A stretch of 64,000 nucleotides of DNA, from positions 103,749,287-103,813,286 of the forward strand of contig CM077159.1 in NCBI GenBank assembly GCA_039583875.1, in the 5' to 3' direction. The notes beneath the pieces are model-generated. The model had not been told where the DNA came from. It saw only the letters and a program-made list of their open reading frames with translations, and searched no databases. The translations under genes were made by a program, and so were the position numbers. This document shows, one piece after another, positions 10,339 to 22,779 of the stretch. The stretch is from Platanthera guangdongensis (taxonomy: Eukaryota; Streptophyta; Magnoliopsida; Asparagales; Orchidaceae). Position 1 is the stretch's first letter; each line of letters starts with the position of its first letter.

Positions 10339-10798
10339 GAGAGGTGTCGACACAGTAGTTTTGGTCTCGAAACTTTGAAAGCGTGTCGACAAACAAAGAC
10401 AGAACCCTATTTACACCTTTCGAATTTGAAGATGAACAGGCGGGACAGCTAACTTAAAATTTGTCGACACTGGCAATAAGTGTCGACACTGACTTATAAT
10501 GTCTCGACACATATGTGTCGACACAAGTTTAGTCAACAGATTTTATGTGTCGACACTTGATTATGTGTCGACACAACATAACTCGACACATTGTCGAGAC
10601 TTTACTTAGAAAATTCTGAGTAAAACATAAGTGTCGACACCATATTGGATGTGTCGACACCTACTTGTCATGTGTCGACACTAACATTCTGAAGTGTTGA
10701 CACCAACATCCTGGATGTGTCGACACCTTTTTCCTGAAGTGTCGACACCACTATTCTGTGTCGACATAGACTTGTCTATGTGTCGACACCTTTTTACT
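10339..10798 (-). promoter_or_regulatory. Internal palindrome array and TATA-like box before the accessory ORF
   Basis: About eleven GTGTCGACAC copies, plus variants, lie between the end of pol (10822) and the accessory ATG (10309). On the minus strand a TGTAAATAGGG sequence at 10415-10405 sits about 100 nt before the ATG; in H the same site is TATAAATAGGG (41648-41638). The array followed by TATA repeats the layout of the LTR U3. It is a candidate second promoter. The alternative is a passive repeat between two genes. Confidence 0.65.
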
Positions 10799-10821
10799 TA
10801 GCCAATTTTAATTCTGTAAAC

Positions 10822-13800
10822 TTACTCTAAGTTTAACATTCCTAGTTCAATTTTGAATCTATTGAACTTAGCTTCTTCTAGGGGCTTAGTAAACATATCA
10901 GCTATTTGATTATCAGTTTTAACATATTCAAGTAAATATCTTCTCTTTCTACATGCTCCCTAAGAAAATGATATTTAATTTCAATATGTTTAGTTCTACT
11001 ATGTGATACAGGGTTATTAGCTATTGAAATAGCACTTGTAGAATCACAGAAAAGTGGAGTTCTACTTACCTGAAATCCATAGTCCTCTAGCTGATGTTGT
11101 ATCCACAGAAGTTGAGCACAGCAACTTCCTGCAGCTACATACTCTGACTCTGCTGTGGAGATAGCCACACTGCTTTGCTTTTTGCTACTCCATGAAATTA
11201 GTCTCCCACTTAGGAATTGACAGGTTCCAGTAGTGCTCTTTCTATCTTCTTTGCATCCTGCAAAGTCTGCATCTGAATAACCTGTTAGATCAAAATCTCC
11301 ATTCCTAGGGTACCAGAGGCCTAGATAGGGAGTGCCCTTTAGATATCTCAATATTCTTTTGACTGCTGTCAAATGAGACTCTTTAGGGCAGGCTTGATAC
11401 CTGGCAGAAACACATGTAGCATACATGATGTCAGGTCTACTAGCAGTCAAGCATAATAGGGAGCCAACTATCCCTCTATACAAGGTTTCATCTACAGGTT
11501 TTCCTGCATCATCCTTGCTAAGAGACATACTTGACCCCATAGGAGTCTTCATGGTGCTGGATGAATCCATACCATACTTCCTTATGAGTTCTAGGGTGAA
11601 CTTTGACTGACAAATGGACAAACCACTCTCAGTCTGTTTAACTTGGAGACCCAAGAAAAACTTCAGCTCTCCCATACTACTCATCTCAAACTGACCTTGC
11701 ATAAGTTTTGCAAACTTTTTGCAAAGGCTGCTTTCAGTAGACCCAAATATAATGTCATCTACATATATTTGGACTAGTATAACTTTGCCTCTAGATTCCC
11801 TAAGGAATAGAGTCTTATCTATTTTCCCCTTGAGAATTTGTTCTCAATGAGGAAAGTAGATAGGGTTTCATACCAAGCCCTAGGGGCTTGCTTTAACCCA
11901 TATAAAGCTTTCCTAAGTCTATAGACATGATGAGGTAGAGTTGGATCAACAAAACCTGAAGGCTGTTCCACATAGACTTCTTCTTTAAGATTACCATTTA
12001 GGAATGCTGACTTGACATCCATTTGGTATACCTTGAATCCTTGATAGGTTGCATAGGCCAAGAACATTCTTATGGCTTCCAGTCTGGCTACTGGAGCAAA
12101 GGTTTGATCAAAATCAATACCTTCTTCTTGCCTATATCCTTTAGCAACCAGTCTAGCCTTATTCTTAATGATGACCCCTTGTTCATCCATCTTATTCCTG
12201 TAGATCCACTTAGTTCCTATTACATTGTGGTCTTTAGGTTTAGGAACTAATTCCCAGACCTTGCACCTCTTGAACTGATTAAGCTCTTCTTGCATTGCTT
12301 CAGTCCATTGTGGATCTTGTATTGCTTCTTCAAACTTCTTAGGTTCAACTTGTGACAGAAAGCTGGAGTAGATTGCTGCATTCATGTTTCTAATCCTGGT
12401 TTGAACTCCTTGTCTTGGATCTCCAATAATCAGCTCTACTGGATGATCTCTAAGATGCCTGTGAGCTGGAGGCATCCTAACTTCTGGTTGAACCACTTCA
12501 GCATCTGCATCATGCTGTATTCCTTGTATTTCTTCAGCAATTGGCACATGTAGTTCTCCCCCTGGACAACAGCTACTTTCTTCTACTTGCTGTCTTGCAG
12601 CAGGCACTTCTTCTATAGTAAGCTTGTCCATTTTCTTTGTCAAACCTGTGGGGCTGCATACACTGCTAGACAACTTATTATTAATAAGTTTAGTCTCATC
12701 AAAAACTACATGCACTGATTCTTCTACAACTTGTGTAGTCAAGTTGTAGACTCTATAAGCCTTACTATTATTGCTGTACCCAACAAAAATTCCCTCTTGG
12801 AACTTGGCAGCAAACTTAGTTAAGTAAGACTTCCATTGTTAAGTATGAAGCATTTACAACCAAAGATCCTAAAATAGGATAGGTTTGGTTTCCTGCCTTT
12901 CAAAACTTCATAGGGGGTCTTGTTTAGCCCTTTAGTGATGGTGGCCCTATTTATAACATGGCATGCAGTGTTAACTGCTTCAGCACAGAAATACTCTGGC
13001 AGTGATGTATCACTTAATAGGGTCCTACCAGCCTCTATCAAGGTTCTATTCTTCCTCTCAGCAATGCCATTTTGCTGAGGTGTTCTAGGTGAAGAGAATT
13101 CTTGAAATATCCCAAAGTCTTCACATAGTTTTGTCATGGCTATCAGACTGAAATTCAGTACCATGGTCACTTCTAATTTTGACCACTGTACTATTTAGTT
13201 CATTCTGAATTTGCTTGACAAAGCTATAAAAGACACTAGGTGTTTCAGATTTCTGTCTTAAGAAGAACACCCAGGAAAACCTTGAGTAGTCATCTACAAC
13301 TACAAAGGTGTAGACCTTCCTACCTAAGCTGTGAACTGGCATTGGACCAAAGAGATCCATATGCAAGAGGTACAAACACCTCACAGCATCTTTGTTTTCT
13401 ATGCTTCTAAAGGTGGATTTAGTCTGCTTGCCCTTTTGACAAGCTGAGCAAATACCATCTTTAACACACTTAACTTGAGGACCATTCCTCACTAACTCTT
13501 TGCTAAAGAGTTTGCTAATAGTCTTGTAGTTAAGATGGGCAAGCCTCTTGTGCCATTTGACACAATGAGAGACTGTCTCATCAGCTACAAGACAAACTGG
13601 AGAACCATTGTTCTCAACCATAATGTCTAGGCAGTAGACATTCCTCTTCCTATAACCTGTCAAAATGATCTCTTGATCACTTGACCTCTTGATATGACAA
13701 CCATTTTTAACAAATGAGATGTCATACCCTACATCACTTAATTGACTTATACTTATTAGGTTGTGTTTCAACCGTTTAACATAAGCCACTTGAGTAATGG

Positions 13801-13993
13801 TAACCAAGTTTGTAGAAATGTTACCAAACCCTTTGATGATTCCTTTTTCAGAACCACCAAAGGTGACTTTTGGACCATCTTTTACTGGAATGTAGTCCTT
13901 TAGTAATCTTCTAGTTCCACTCATATGTCTGGAACATCCACTGTCCAAGTACCATGTTGGGGTATGACCACTTGGACTCACCTGCAAAACAGA
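10822..13993 (-). pseudogene. pol: Element B pol (protease, integrase, RT, RNase H), frameshifted
   Basis: From upstream to downstream: the aspartic protease motif W-Y-L-D-S-G-C-S near 13940; the GAG-pre-integrase H-K-R-L-A-H-L region and CxxC near 13450; the integrase core with first Asp in H-M-D-L-F-G and second in R-S-D-H-G-T-E-F; N-G-I-A-E-R-K-N with the Glu; the RT start at [12 protein letters not shown] near 11765; and RNase H with S-D-A-D, S-T-A-E-S-E-Y and F-C-D-S. Comparison with H places frameshifts near 13135, 12833, 11825 and 10932. The reading is in the same frame as gag, separated by one TAA (13994-13996). Copia order PR-IN-RT-RH is clear. The terminal stop is at 10822-10824. 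Confidence 0.92.
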
Positions 13994-16034
13994 TTAATGA
14001 ACCTTAGAACCCAAAGAATTCTTGGGTCCTTGGTACTTGTTAGTCTGCAATCTGACAAAGCTACCCACTGGCTTTCCAACAGGTAGTTTGGTACTCACTT
14101 TGGCACTAGCATTGTGCCAACAGTCCACTGCAAAATGGCCAACTTTGCCACAGCACCAACATTCAAACTTATTGTACCTTTGGTTAGGTACTGCCTTGGC
14201 TGTCTTGTCTACAGCAGGCTTGTTGAATGTTGGGGCTTTGCCCTTGGACTTAGACTTGGACTGCTCAGTCCCTGCAGGTCTAATAAAGCCCAGTCCAGCC
14301 TTGCCTTTATGATGAACAAATTATCAATTAAAGGTAACACTGACTTAGGTTTAGAAAACCTAGCAACAAGCTCTCTTTCTTTCTGAAGATTGATCTCCAG
14401 ACTCTTGATTTGATCATTTTTAAATGATATAGTACCCATTTGAATCACTGTTATGTGCTTCAACCTGGCTATCTCATTCAGTTTTTGATCAAAAGACTTC
14501 TCAAAATCTGTTGCTGCAGCTTTAAGAATAGCAATTTCCTTTGCCTGACTTTTAGATAGGGTCTTGCTTTTCTTGTAAGCCTGCAACAGCACCTTATATT
14601 CATCTATAAGCTGATGAATATCATCCTCAGACTCAGATACATTCTCATCACTTGATGAAGAAGAATCTGAATCTGAACTAGAACAAGAAACTGAACTTGA
14701 ACTTGAACCTTGTACCTTACTGGGTCCTGGCTGCTCCAGGATTTTGGCACTCTCTATCAAAGCCATTAGCCCTTGGCATTAACTGTCTTCTTGTTCATAA
14801 ATAGACTCCATTAACTGCATGAATTCTTCCTCTTCTTCTTCAGCAAACAGCCCTATGTAGGCTTCAGCCTCAGACTCAGTTTCTGAAGAAGAGATATCTG
14901 ATAGAGTCTTCTCCTTCTTGGCAACAAAAGACTTCTCTTTCTTGCCTTTGAAGTGAGTCTTTTTCCTGTCACCAGATTCCTTTCTCTTCTCTGGACAATC
15001 TGCAATAACATGGCCCTGTCTATTGCAGCAATAGCACACTATCTTAGATCCAGTTGCCATGCTTGACTTTGTCCTCTTCCTGTCTTTCTTTGTAGGCTTT
15101 TTCTCCTGATAAAAGACTTCCTTTCCCTTTGAAGTAGAAGGTCTTGACCTCCACTGTTTCTTCTTCAAGAATTTCTGAAAGTGTCTAGTGAAGGCAGCAA
15201 AGTCTTCATCACTTTCACTGCTCTCAGTCTTTGTGCTGACTGACTCATCTGATTCTGATTCAACTACCTCTGGAGGTGGAGTTGATGACTTATTCCTGCA
15301 CTTTCTGGGAACTTCTGTCTTGAAAGCAACAGTTCTTTCCTTGTGCTCAGTCCTTGTTGATTTCTCCTCCTCCTTCCTCACTGTCAATTGCATTTCATAT
15401 GACAACAACTTGCCAAACAGTGTAGGAGGAGGAATTTCCCCCAACTTAGCCATTTCTCTAATGGCACAGATCTTTGTGTCCCAATCTTTGGTTAGGGACC
15501 TTAGGAACTTGTCATTTAGTTCATAGTTACTGAACTCTCTTCCATAAGACATGAGTTCATTAACTATTCTGTAGAACTTCTTGTAGCACTCAGTTATGCT
15601 ATCACATTTACCTTGTCTAAAATCTCATACTCCTGATTCAGCAAGGATTTTCTATCTTATCTGACTTCTTCAGATCCTTCCATATACACTATAAGAGTGT
15701 CCCACATCTCCTTGGCTGTCTTACAGTGTATAAGATTATGAGATGTTGCATTATCTATGGCACTCACTATAATGTTTTGTGCCCTCTTGTCCATTGTGGC
15801 TAGGACAATCTCATCCTTAGTCATCTCAGAGAAATCCTTTGGAGTTCTTTGATTTGCATCTAAAACTGAAATCTTCATGGGCACATAAGGCCCTTCCTTT
15901 ACTGTGATGTAGATTCTAAGGTTTGAGGGCTCCATAAACAGCCTTACCCTTTCCTTCCAGATCCCAAAGATCTCTTTCCTACATATGGGTAATTTCAGGG
16001 AACCCAATTCCTTGTGATTCTCAGAGGAACCCAT
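13994..16034 (-). pseudogene. gag: Element B gag, two zinc knuckles, broken
   Basis: It starts at ATG 16034-16032. The N-terminal part has the copia gag core (F-G-I-W-K-E-R-V-R-L-F-M near residue 25; UBN2-type region to about residue 260). The middle has a CCHC knuckle of CX2CX4HX4C form near 15035, then a Ser/Glu/Asp-rich segment, a coiled coil (14650-14350) and a second CX2CX4HX4C knuckle near 14150. Lesions relative to H are stop 15657-15659 (CAA to TAA), a one-base deletion near 15620, stop 14779-14781 (CAA to TAA) and a one-base deletion near 14322. Two knuckles and a long C-terminal coiled coil fit Sirevirus gag. The final TAA (13994-13996) is also present in H and so is probably genuine. 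Confidence 0.9.
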
Positions 16035-16134
16035 GTTTCTTGATTTTCTTGAATTTCTTGAATCTGTGTTTTGCCTTACACTGAATCTGCCAAACAGGAT
16101 CTCCTCAGACTGTTAGTCCTTTTTGAGGAACCTG

Positions 16135-16146
16135 GCTCTGATACCA
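16135..16146 (-). other. Element B primer binding site (tRNA-iMet)
   Basis: The minus strand reads TGGTATCAGAGC, the complement of the 3' end of plant initiator-Met tRNA, two bases inside the 5' LTR. Confidence 0.95.
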
Positions 16147-16148
16147 CT

Positions 16149-18282
16149 TGAAAGATATGGTATCTAAACACCTAGAGGGGGGGGGGGGTGAATAGGTGAC
16201 CTAATCCTTTTTAAACTTAAATGGCAGCAATCAGTTATATCACAGAATACTAACTATTTTATCACAGCAAACACACAGCATGCACAGCAACAATCACAGC
16301 ATAACACAGCATACACAGTGGTTTATAGTGGTTCCCCAAGATATGGGTACATACACTTTCCCCCTTTGCCTATCTAGTAGTGTACTAGATTCGGCCAAAC
16401 TCCTCCACTGTCTCAGAACCCAAATTGGTTCCTACACCTCAGGCCCAAAGCCTTATAACTCAGCTTTATCCCAAAGCCTACACTCAGCCAATCAAGGCCA
16501 ACACTCAGCCAACCAAGGCCTACACTCAGCCAACCAAGGCCTACACTCAGCCAACAAGGCCTACACTCAGAGATCTCAATCTCCTACACTCATGCTCTCA
16601 AGCCATACCCTCAGCCTTTATAAATATAGGCTTACAATTCACTCAGATCCAAAGGATCCTACAAGTTAAAAATGTCTTACAGATATTAACTCTACAACTC
16701 AGAAATAAAAGAGGGGAGTTGAGAGTTTCTTGATGAGTTCTTGGAAGAACTCAGCTGGATTCAATCTGACTTAGCTTTCTTCAAAGCTTCTTGGGTAGAA
16801 CTGAATAAGACTGAATCCTCCTGCAGTTGTTCCTTGACCTCTGCCACTTAAGATCCAGAATGTATCTGAATCCTTCTTCTCAGCCTAGTTCCAGAGGCTG
16901 ATTTCTTGGATGGAGCCCTCTCTCTCCAACTTCTTAGATCTGCACTTGGACTGCAAGATCTTCTTGTGTTGATACTCTTGGTACCACTTTGATAACTTGT
17001 TCTTCAACAATGTGATCAATCTGAACCACTCTTAAAAACGACAGTTTCTGTAAACTGTAGGTGCCTATTTATAGGCCTTCTTCATGGTAACCGGCTGGTC
17101 CGGTCCATAACTGACTTCTGATATCTCTGACAGGTGCTGTAGACCGGCTGGAACGGCAGCTGTCAAGTCATCCAGTCATTTCTTGAAAATATCTAACTGT
17201 CTGAAAGTGTCGAGACTTTCTGTCTTTAAGTGTCGACACTTATAGTTCAAGTGTCGACACATGTTGTGTAAGTGTCGACACAAGTCTACAAGGTGTCGAC
17301 ACAACTCCTTGTATGTCTCGACACAGTTTCTTCTGCATGTGTCGACACTGAAATTGAGTGTCGACACAAGTACTTGTTCTTCTAGCTTTTGCTGAATTCT
17401 TCTAAGTGTCGACACATCACCTTTGTGTCGACACAACTTCTTGTGTTGAATCTGTCAAGTGTCGACACTACTTCTTGGTGTCGACACATAGTCTTCTATG
17501 TTGATACTTGCTGAGTGTCGACACAGCTCCTTGTGTCGACACACCTTCTTCTTGTTGAGACTTCAGCTGAGTGTCGACACATTCCCTTAGTGTCGACACT
17601 TGTACTTAGAATAATTTTGTTGATCTTTCTGATCTTTGCTAAGTGTCGACACAGCTCCTTGTGTCGACACTTTCTTCAAGTGTAGAGTCTTTAGCTAAGT
17701 GTCGACACATTGTGCTGGGTGTCGACACTTACTTCATGTGTTGACTCTTCTGGTTGTGTGTCGACACATTGTGCTGGGTGTCGACACATACTTCAAGTGT
17801 TGACTCTTCTGTTGAGTATCGACACATTGTTCTGAGTGTCGACACTTTAACATAGTCTCTGCAGACTTTTGCTGAGTGTCGACACAGCTCCAAGTGTCGA
17901 CACTTTCTGGTGTAGACACAACTTCACTGGGTGTCGACACAGCTCCTTGTGTCGACACTTTCTGTCTGCACTTTTCTTCACTTAGTGTCGACACAGCTCC
18001 ATGTGTCGACACTTTCTGTCTGGTGTCGACTCTACATCCAAGGTGTCGACACAATGACTCCAAGTGTCGATACTGCTTGTCTGGGTGTCGACACAAGTCT
18101 TCTTAAGTGTCGACACTTTCCCTCTGGGTGTCGACACATGGACTTAGAAACTATTTGCTTCAGTCCAGTGATTACTTAACCTGCACAAGTAAACTCAACA
18201 TATATCAAATACATTATGATGTATATCATTGAGTTGGGTGAGGCTTCTTCAAATCAGGTACATTTGACCAATGTACCCAACA
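16149..18282 (-). repeat. Element B 5' LTR
   Basis: This is near-identical to 5041-7167. It has the same palindrome array (17211-18137), TATA box (17066-17073) and conserved block. The G run near its 3' end is 12 long here and 5 in the other LTR. It is flanked on the right by the AATCT duplication at 18283-18287. Confidence 0.94.
17211..18137. repeat. GTGTCGACAC palindrome array in the B 5' LTR
   Basis: This is the copy of the array at 6105-7023, with a similar number of exact palindromes. A few copies differ by point changes between the two LTRs, and several of these changes fall at the central CG. Confidence 0.93.
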
Positions 18283-20363
18283 AATCTTAGCCCGAATGTC
18301 GCCAAAGGCGGGGACGCAAAATCTACCCGATACATCAAGGTATCCATCTCGTCCAAAGAGAAATCCGGTAGCTCTCCCTTCACAGTTCTATTCCGGAGGT
18401 ACAATAAATCAGGATCATCCTTCTTGTGTGCTCGAGTAAGGGAAATCCAAGTGGGTTCTTCTGCTTCTAGACTAGCAGGCACAGTACGACTCCTAACTTC
18501 AATATCCATCAATAAGGATTCTTCTACCAAAGATTGTATCGACAGATTAAAGATTTTGGCAGTCTTTCTACTCAAAAGCATCAACTACTACATTAGTCTT
18601 TCCTGGATGATAAAGAATTTCCACTTCATAATCAGCCACATATTCTAACCACTGACGCTGGCATAGATTTAGTTCATTCTGAGTGAAAACGTACTTCAAA
18701 CTCTTATGGTCTGTATAGATCTTGCACAACACGTCATACAATAAGTGTCGCCAAATCTTCAGCGCATAAATTACAACAGCAAACTCCAAATCGTACGTAA
18801 GATAGTTTCTCTCATGAGTCTTTAGTTGCCTCGATCCATACGCGATCACCTTACTATCTTGAATTAAAACGCAACCAAGTCCGATGTGTGATACATCAAC
18901 ATACACAGCATACTCAACCCCTTCAGTAGGTAAGGTTAAAATTGGAGCAGTACATAATCTCTTCTTCAGTTCTTGAAAAGCCTCTTCACACTTATCGCTC
19001 CAAATGAATGGAGTATTCTTCTGAGTAAGTCTAGTTAGAGGAGCAGACAATACCGAAAACCCTTCCACGAACCTTCTATTAGAGCCAGCCAAACATAAGA
19101 AGCTCCTAATCTCCTTAGGTATAGAAGGTCTCTCGCATTCCATCACAGCAAAAATCTTGGTCGGGTCTACAGAGATACCGTCCTTGCTTACAACATGACC
19201 CAGAAAGGACACCTGAGGTAGCCAAAACTCACACTTGCTCAACTTCGCATATAACTTATGCTCCCTCAAGGTCGATAAAACCAAACGCAAATGCTGAGCA
19301 TGCTCCTCAACATTGTGGGAATACACTAAGACATCATCTATAAACACGATAACGAATCGGTCTAAGAAATCCTTAAACACCCTATTAATCAAATCCATGA
19401 AAGCAGAAGGTGCATTGGTTAAACCGAATGACTTCACCAAAAATTCATAATGTCCATGCCGCGAACGGAAAGCGGTTCGGGGAATATCTGCCTCACGAAT
19501 TCTCAACGGGTGGTAGCCTGAGCGAAGATCGATCTTTGAAAATACCGAGCTACCACGCAACTGGTCGAACAGATCATCAATCTTTGGCAGGGGATATCTA
19601 TTCTTAATGGTTACCTTGTTCAATTCCCTATAATCGATGCAAAGCCTCATCGATGCATCTTTCTTCTTTACCAACAAAATAGGAGCACCCCATGGAGAAA
19701 CTTGGTCTAATAAAACCACACCTCAGCAACTCATCGAGCTGAGTATGCAACTCATCCAACTCATGCGGATCCATACGGTACGGTGCTTTGGCAATAGGGC
19801 AAGTACCTAGCTCGAGGTTTATCATAAACTCTATCTCCCTTTCAGGAGGAAGCCCTGGAAGAGTATCAGGAAAGACATCTGAAAATTCTCGCACCACCGA
19901 GACATCCTCAAGACGTGGCGTAACGAAAGCTATTCCAGAGCAGAAATAGAAACTAAAAATGCCTCGCAACCAGACTCTATAGCACGACAAGCACGTACAA
20001 CAGAAATGACAGGGAAACTCTGTCCTCAAATCCATAGACGCTCATAGGTTGTCCGTCATCCATCCTGAAATCTAGTCGCTTAGCCTTGCACTAGATAATC
20101 GCATCATAATTGTACAACCAGTCCATGCCCAAAATCACATCGAAATCAGCCAGATCTAAAATCATCAGATCCGCAAAGGCTAGAAAATTGTCATGATAAA
20201 TAGGGCATCTCAGAACTCCTTGATTAGATATCACCGAATCACCTGAGGGAAGCTTGACGTTGAAGGAGTCTCCTAATTGATCCACATTCAGGCGATGTTT
20301 ATCAACAAACCTCTGGGCCACAAAGGAATAGGTGGCACCCGAAAAAAAAAAACACGCGCCCAC
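18283..20363 (-). pseudogene. pol: Element C protease, reverse transcriptase and RNase H
   Basis: Protease lies at 20363-20091: the fold around L-I-L-D-L-x-x-F-D-V-I-L-G-M-D-W-L is clear, but the active-site segment reads F-F-S-G-A-T, lacking the catalytic Asp of D-S-G, in a region with an A-homopolymer. The linker and RT start are at 20035-19628 with a frameshift near 19700. RT (19719-18900) has [20 protein letters not shown] and the F-I-D-D-V-L-V-Y-S catalytic box. RNase H follows (Y-V-D-V-S, D-L-E, T-D-H-K-S-L). A further frame break lies between 18584 and 18568. At 18283 the gene is interrupted by B; across the insertion the reading joins the integrase at 5040. Confidence 0.92.
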
Positions 20364-20464
20364 CTATTCCGCACCTTAAAATCCCCTAAAACCGTAGCAT
20401 ACATAACTAAACGAACGATAACTAGGCAAAAATGACAAAATAATAAGGATAAATTAAACTGAGG

Positions 20465-20806
20465 CTAACCTGATATCACTTGCGTAGAGGTTTGAGCTTT
20501 CTCACTGGTCATCACGTTCAGCTTTCCTTTCACTTTGTCCAGATTTGGTGGCGGCGGCAGGGCTCGAAGCGGGGCAGGCTGTAGTGGGGGCTGAGCCTTG
20601 AGGCACGAAGACTTCTGGTGTCCCTTCTTAATGCACTGGAAACAAGTCCTCCCTTTCATCCAGCAACGACTCGCATCATGACAGTTCCTTGCAGAGTACG
20701 AGCACACCAGCTCTCCCTTGGGTGCACCTTGGATGACGTGCACCTGTTGCTGCTTTATGGTGGCAGTCCTCTTGAAACACCTTTCGTAAGGGTGGCTAGA
20801 TCGACC
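20465..20806 (-). pseudogene. gag: Element C gag C-terminal zinc-knuckle region
   Basis: The minus-strand frame includes a Cys/His cluster (C-F-Q-C-I-K-K-G-H-x4-C near 20630) and a Pro-rich tail, then leads toward protease at 20363. It begins at the D insertion point. The first zinc knuckle straddles that insertion: its first half is at 27507-27525 and its second half near 20770-20806. The stretch 20364-20464 between the pieces has no clear function apart from an A-rich run. Confidence 0.8.
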
Positions 20807-21927
20807 ACAGATGTTGAAACCGGAAGTCCGGTCTCCCGTGGAGTTCGACCATTGGGGAAGGGGTGACCGCGCACCTACTACCCTCAAGCGAACGATCTAG
20901 ACACAAGACTAGGAACACAAGGGACAGACCCAAGGTCTCAGCGTGGAGGACCCGCCGCATACCCGGAAGACTAACAAACTCTTCCCCTCCCAAGCCAAGA
21001 GCTGAGCTAAGGCACCTTCGGTGGGCTCTCTTGGCCGACCGGAACTTCCAAGGAGGATCTCGAGATCCACTCCCAAACTAGAGGTGCCACCTCGGGTCTA
21101 TGTAAAATGCTCCCCGCCTGCCTTACTATTGGCGCCAAACCGCCCAGCAGCCCTACTCTACGCAGCCCCAATTGGGCCGCTGATAGCGGAACTCCGCTAC
21201 TCTGAAAGGATGACAACGGGCCATCAGGGGCTTCCCGGCATCTATACCTCGGGGCCCACGCGGGGGGAGCGGTTCACGAACACACCGCTCGCCCAAGACA
21301 GGAGGAGTAAGCTACATTCTCAGAGCATCACAGATATAAAAGAATATTACAGGAATATAAATTCCATACTCGGCACGCAGGCCGGAAATATAAACTAAAA
21401 GGCCTTCGAGGGCCGACACAAGCTTGGGCTTAAGCCCGCTACTCCCCGTCTGGTACTGCAACACCTGTACGCCAGCGTCTCGACGAGCGGCGGCCAACTA
21501 GTCGTCGGTCGGCTAACAAAAGCGGGCCAAACATATTGCGCACACCCCCTTTTATGGGGCTACGGAGCGCATTCCCTGCAAGCGGCTAAATAAACAACTT
21601 CCTCGGAGTCTTCTCCGGGAACCCCAGAACATCACCAATCCGGCTCACACGTCCGGATGGGCTTCACACAACATGCCTAAACCCGTACTCGCGCTTCCGG
21701 GTGCTAATGTAATTAACTGCGGGGACGTACACGTCAACCCGTCGGGGAGCTCCCTTCCCCCCACCCGTTGGTGGAGAGGGGCTTCCGTGCGAATATGGAA
21801 ACAGAAGGCTTCACATGCCCAAGTTGAAACATCGTTACCCTTGTCGCGTGCTTGGCGGCGGGGGCGGGAGAGGAGCTCCGGGTCGATTCTGCTGCGTGCG
21901 GCCGCGTCGGCGGTCGATCTCCACTCT

Positions 21928-22080
21928 AGGCCGAGCCTCGCTCCAGGCCGAGCCTCGCTCCAGGCCGAGCCTCGCTCCAGGCCGAGCCTCGCTCCAGGCC
22001 GAGCCTCGCTCCAGGCCGAGCCTCGCTCCAGGCCGAGCCTCGCTCCAGGCCGAGCCTCGCTCCAGGTCGAGCCTCGCTCG
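21928..22080. repeat. 17-bp tandem repeat, nine copies
   Basis: The unit is AGGCCGAGCCTCGCTCC. The other D LTR has seven copies (26472-26590), so two units were gained or lost after or during insertion. Confidence 0.95.
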
Positions 22081-22737
22081 GGCTGCTGCTTTGCCAGCGA
22101 CGGGAGAGAGGGAAAAAGGGGGGCGGCCGGGCTGCTGCTTTGCCGGCGACGGGAGAGAAGGGGAAAGAGTCGGCCGACTCCCGCTTCGCCGGCGACGGGA
22201 GAGAGAGAGAGGGGGCGGCCGTGGTGGCCACTACAGGCGGCGGCGGCGGCGAGAGAGAGAGGCAGAGTTCCGCCGTGCCCTAGCTTGAGCGGTGGTCGGA
22301 GAGAGATAGAGGGGGCGGCGGCCCCTTGCTGCTCCAGGCCGAGGGTGAGAGGGGGAAGGAGGCGGCGGCGGCGTTGCTTAGCCGGGGACGTGGAAGAGCG
22401 GGAAATGGGGGCGGCGGCGGCGGCGGCCTTGCTTTGCCGAGGATGAGAGAGGGAAGGAGGCGGCGGCGGCGTTGCTTAGCCGGAGACGGGAGAGGGCGGG
22501 GAAGGGGCGGCGGCGGCGGCGGCGGCCCTGCTTGGCCGAACCCTAGCGGGGAAAATCCCCCCCGATCTCCTCCTCTGCCATTTTCCCTTTTTTTTCTTCC
22601 TGTAACCCGTGACCCCCTCCCGCTCCTTATCTCTTCTTTTCTTTTTTTCTTATTTTTTTTGTTGCTGTCCCCGATTCCTTGCCCTCTCCTCCCCTGCCTC
22701 TTTTTTATCCCCATCTGATCTGTCTCTCCCCCCTATT

Positions 22738-22779
<42 letters not shown>

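Larger units (their letters stand above)
5041..18282 (-). mobile_element. Element B: Sirevirus-like Ty1/copia with accessory ORF, complete structure
   Basis: This 13.2-kb minus-strand element is flanked by perfect AATCT target duplications (5036-5040 and 18283-18287) and inserted in the pol gene of C. It has LTRs of 2127 and 2134 bp, an initiator-Met primer site (16135-16146), gag, pol in copia order (PR-IN-RT-RH), an accessory 946-codon frame and a polypurine tract (7168-7185). The long gag with two zinc knuckles, the long LTRs and an extra frame after pol fit the Sirevirus (SIRE/Maximus) lineage. H (37435-49447) is a second member of the same family. Gag and pol carry at least eight disabling changes. 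Confidence 0.93.

Noticed and set aside
21673..22718. Ala/Arg/Gly-rich and Pro-rich frames in the D LTR (also 26217-27279)
   Set aside because: Driven by GGC and GA runs and 17-mers; stops are rare at this base composition. They lie within an LTR.
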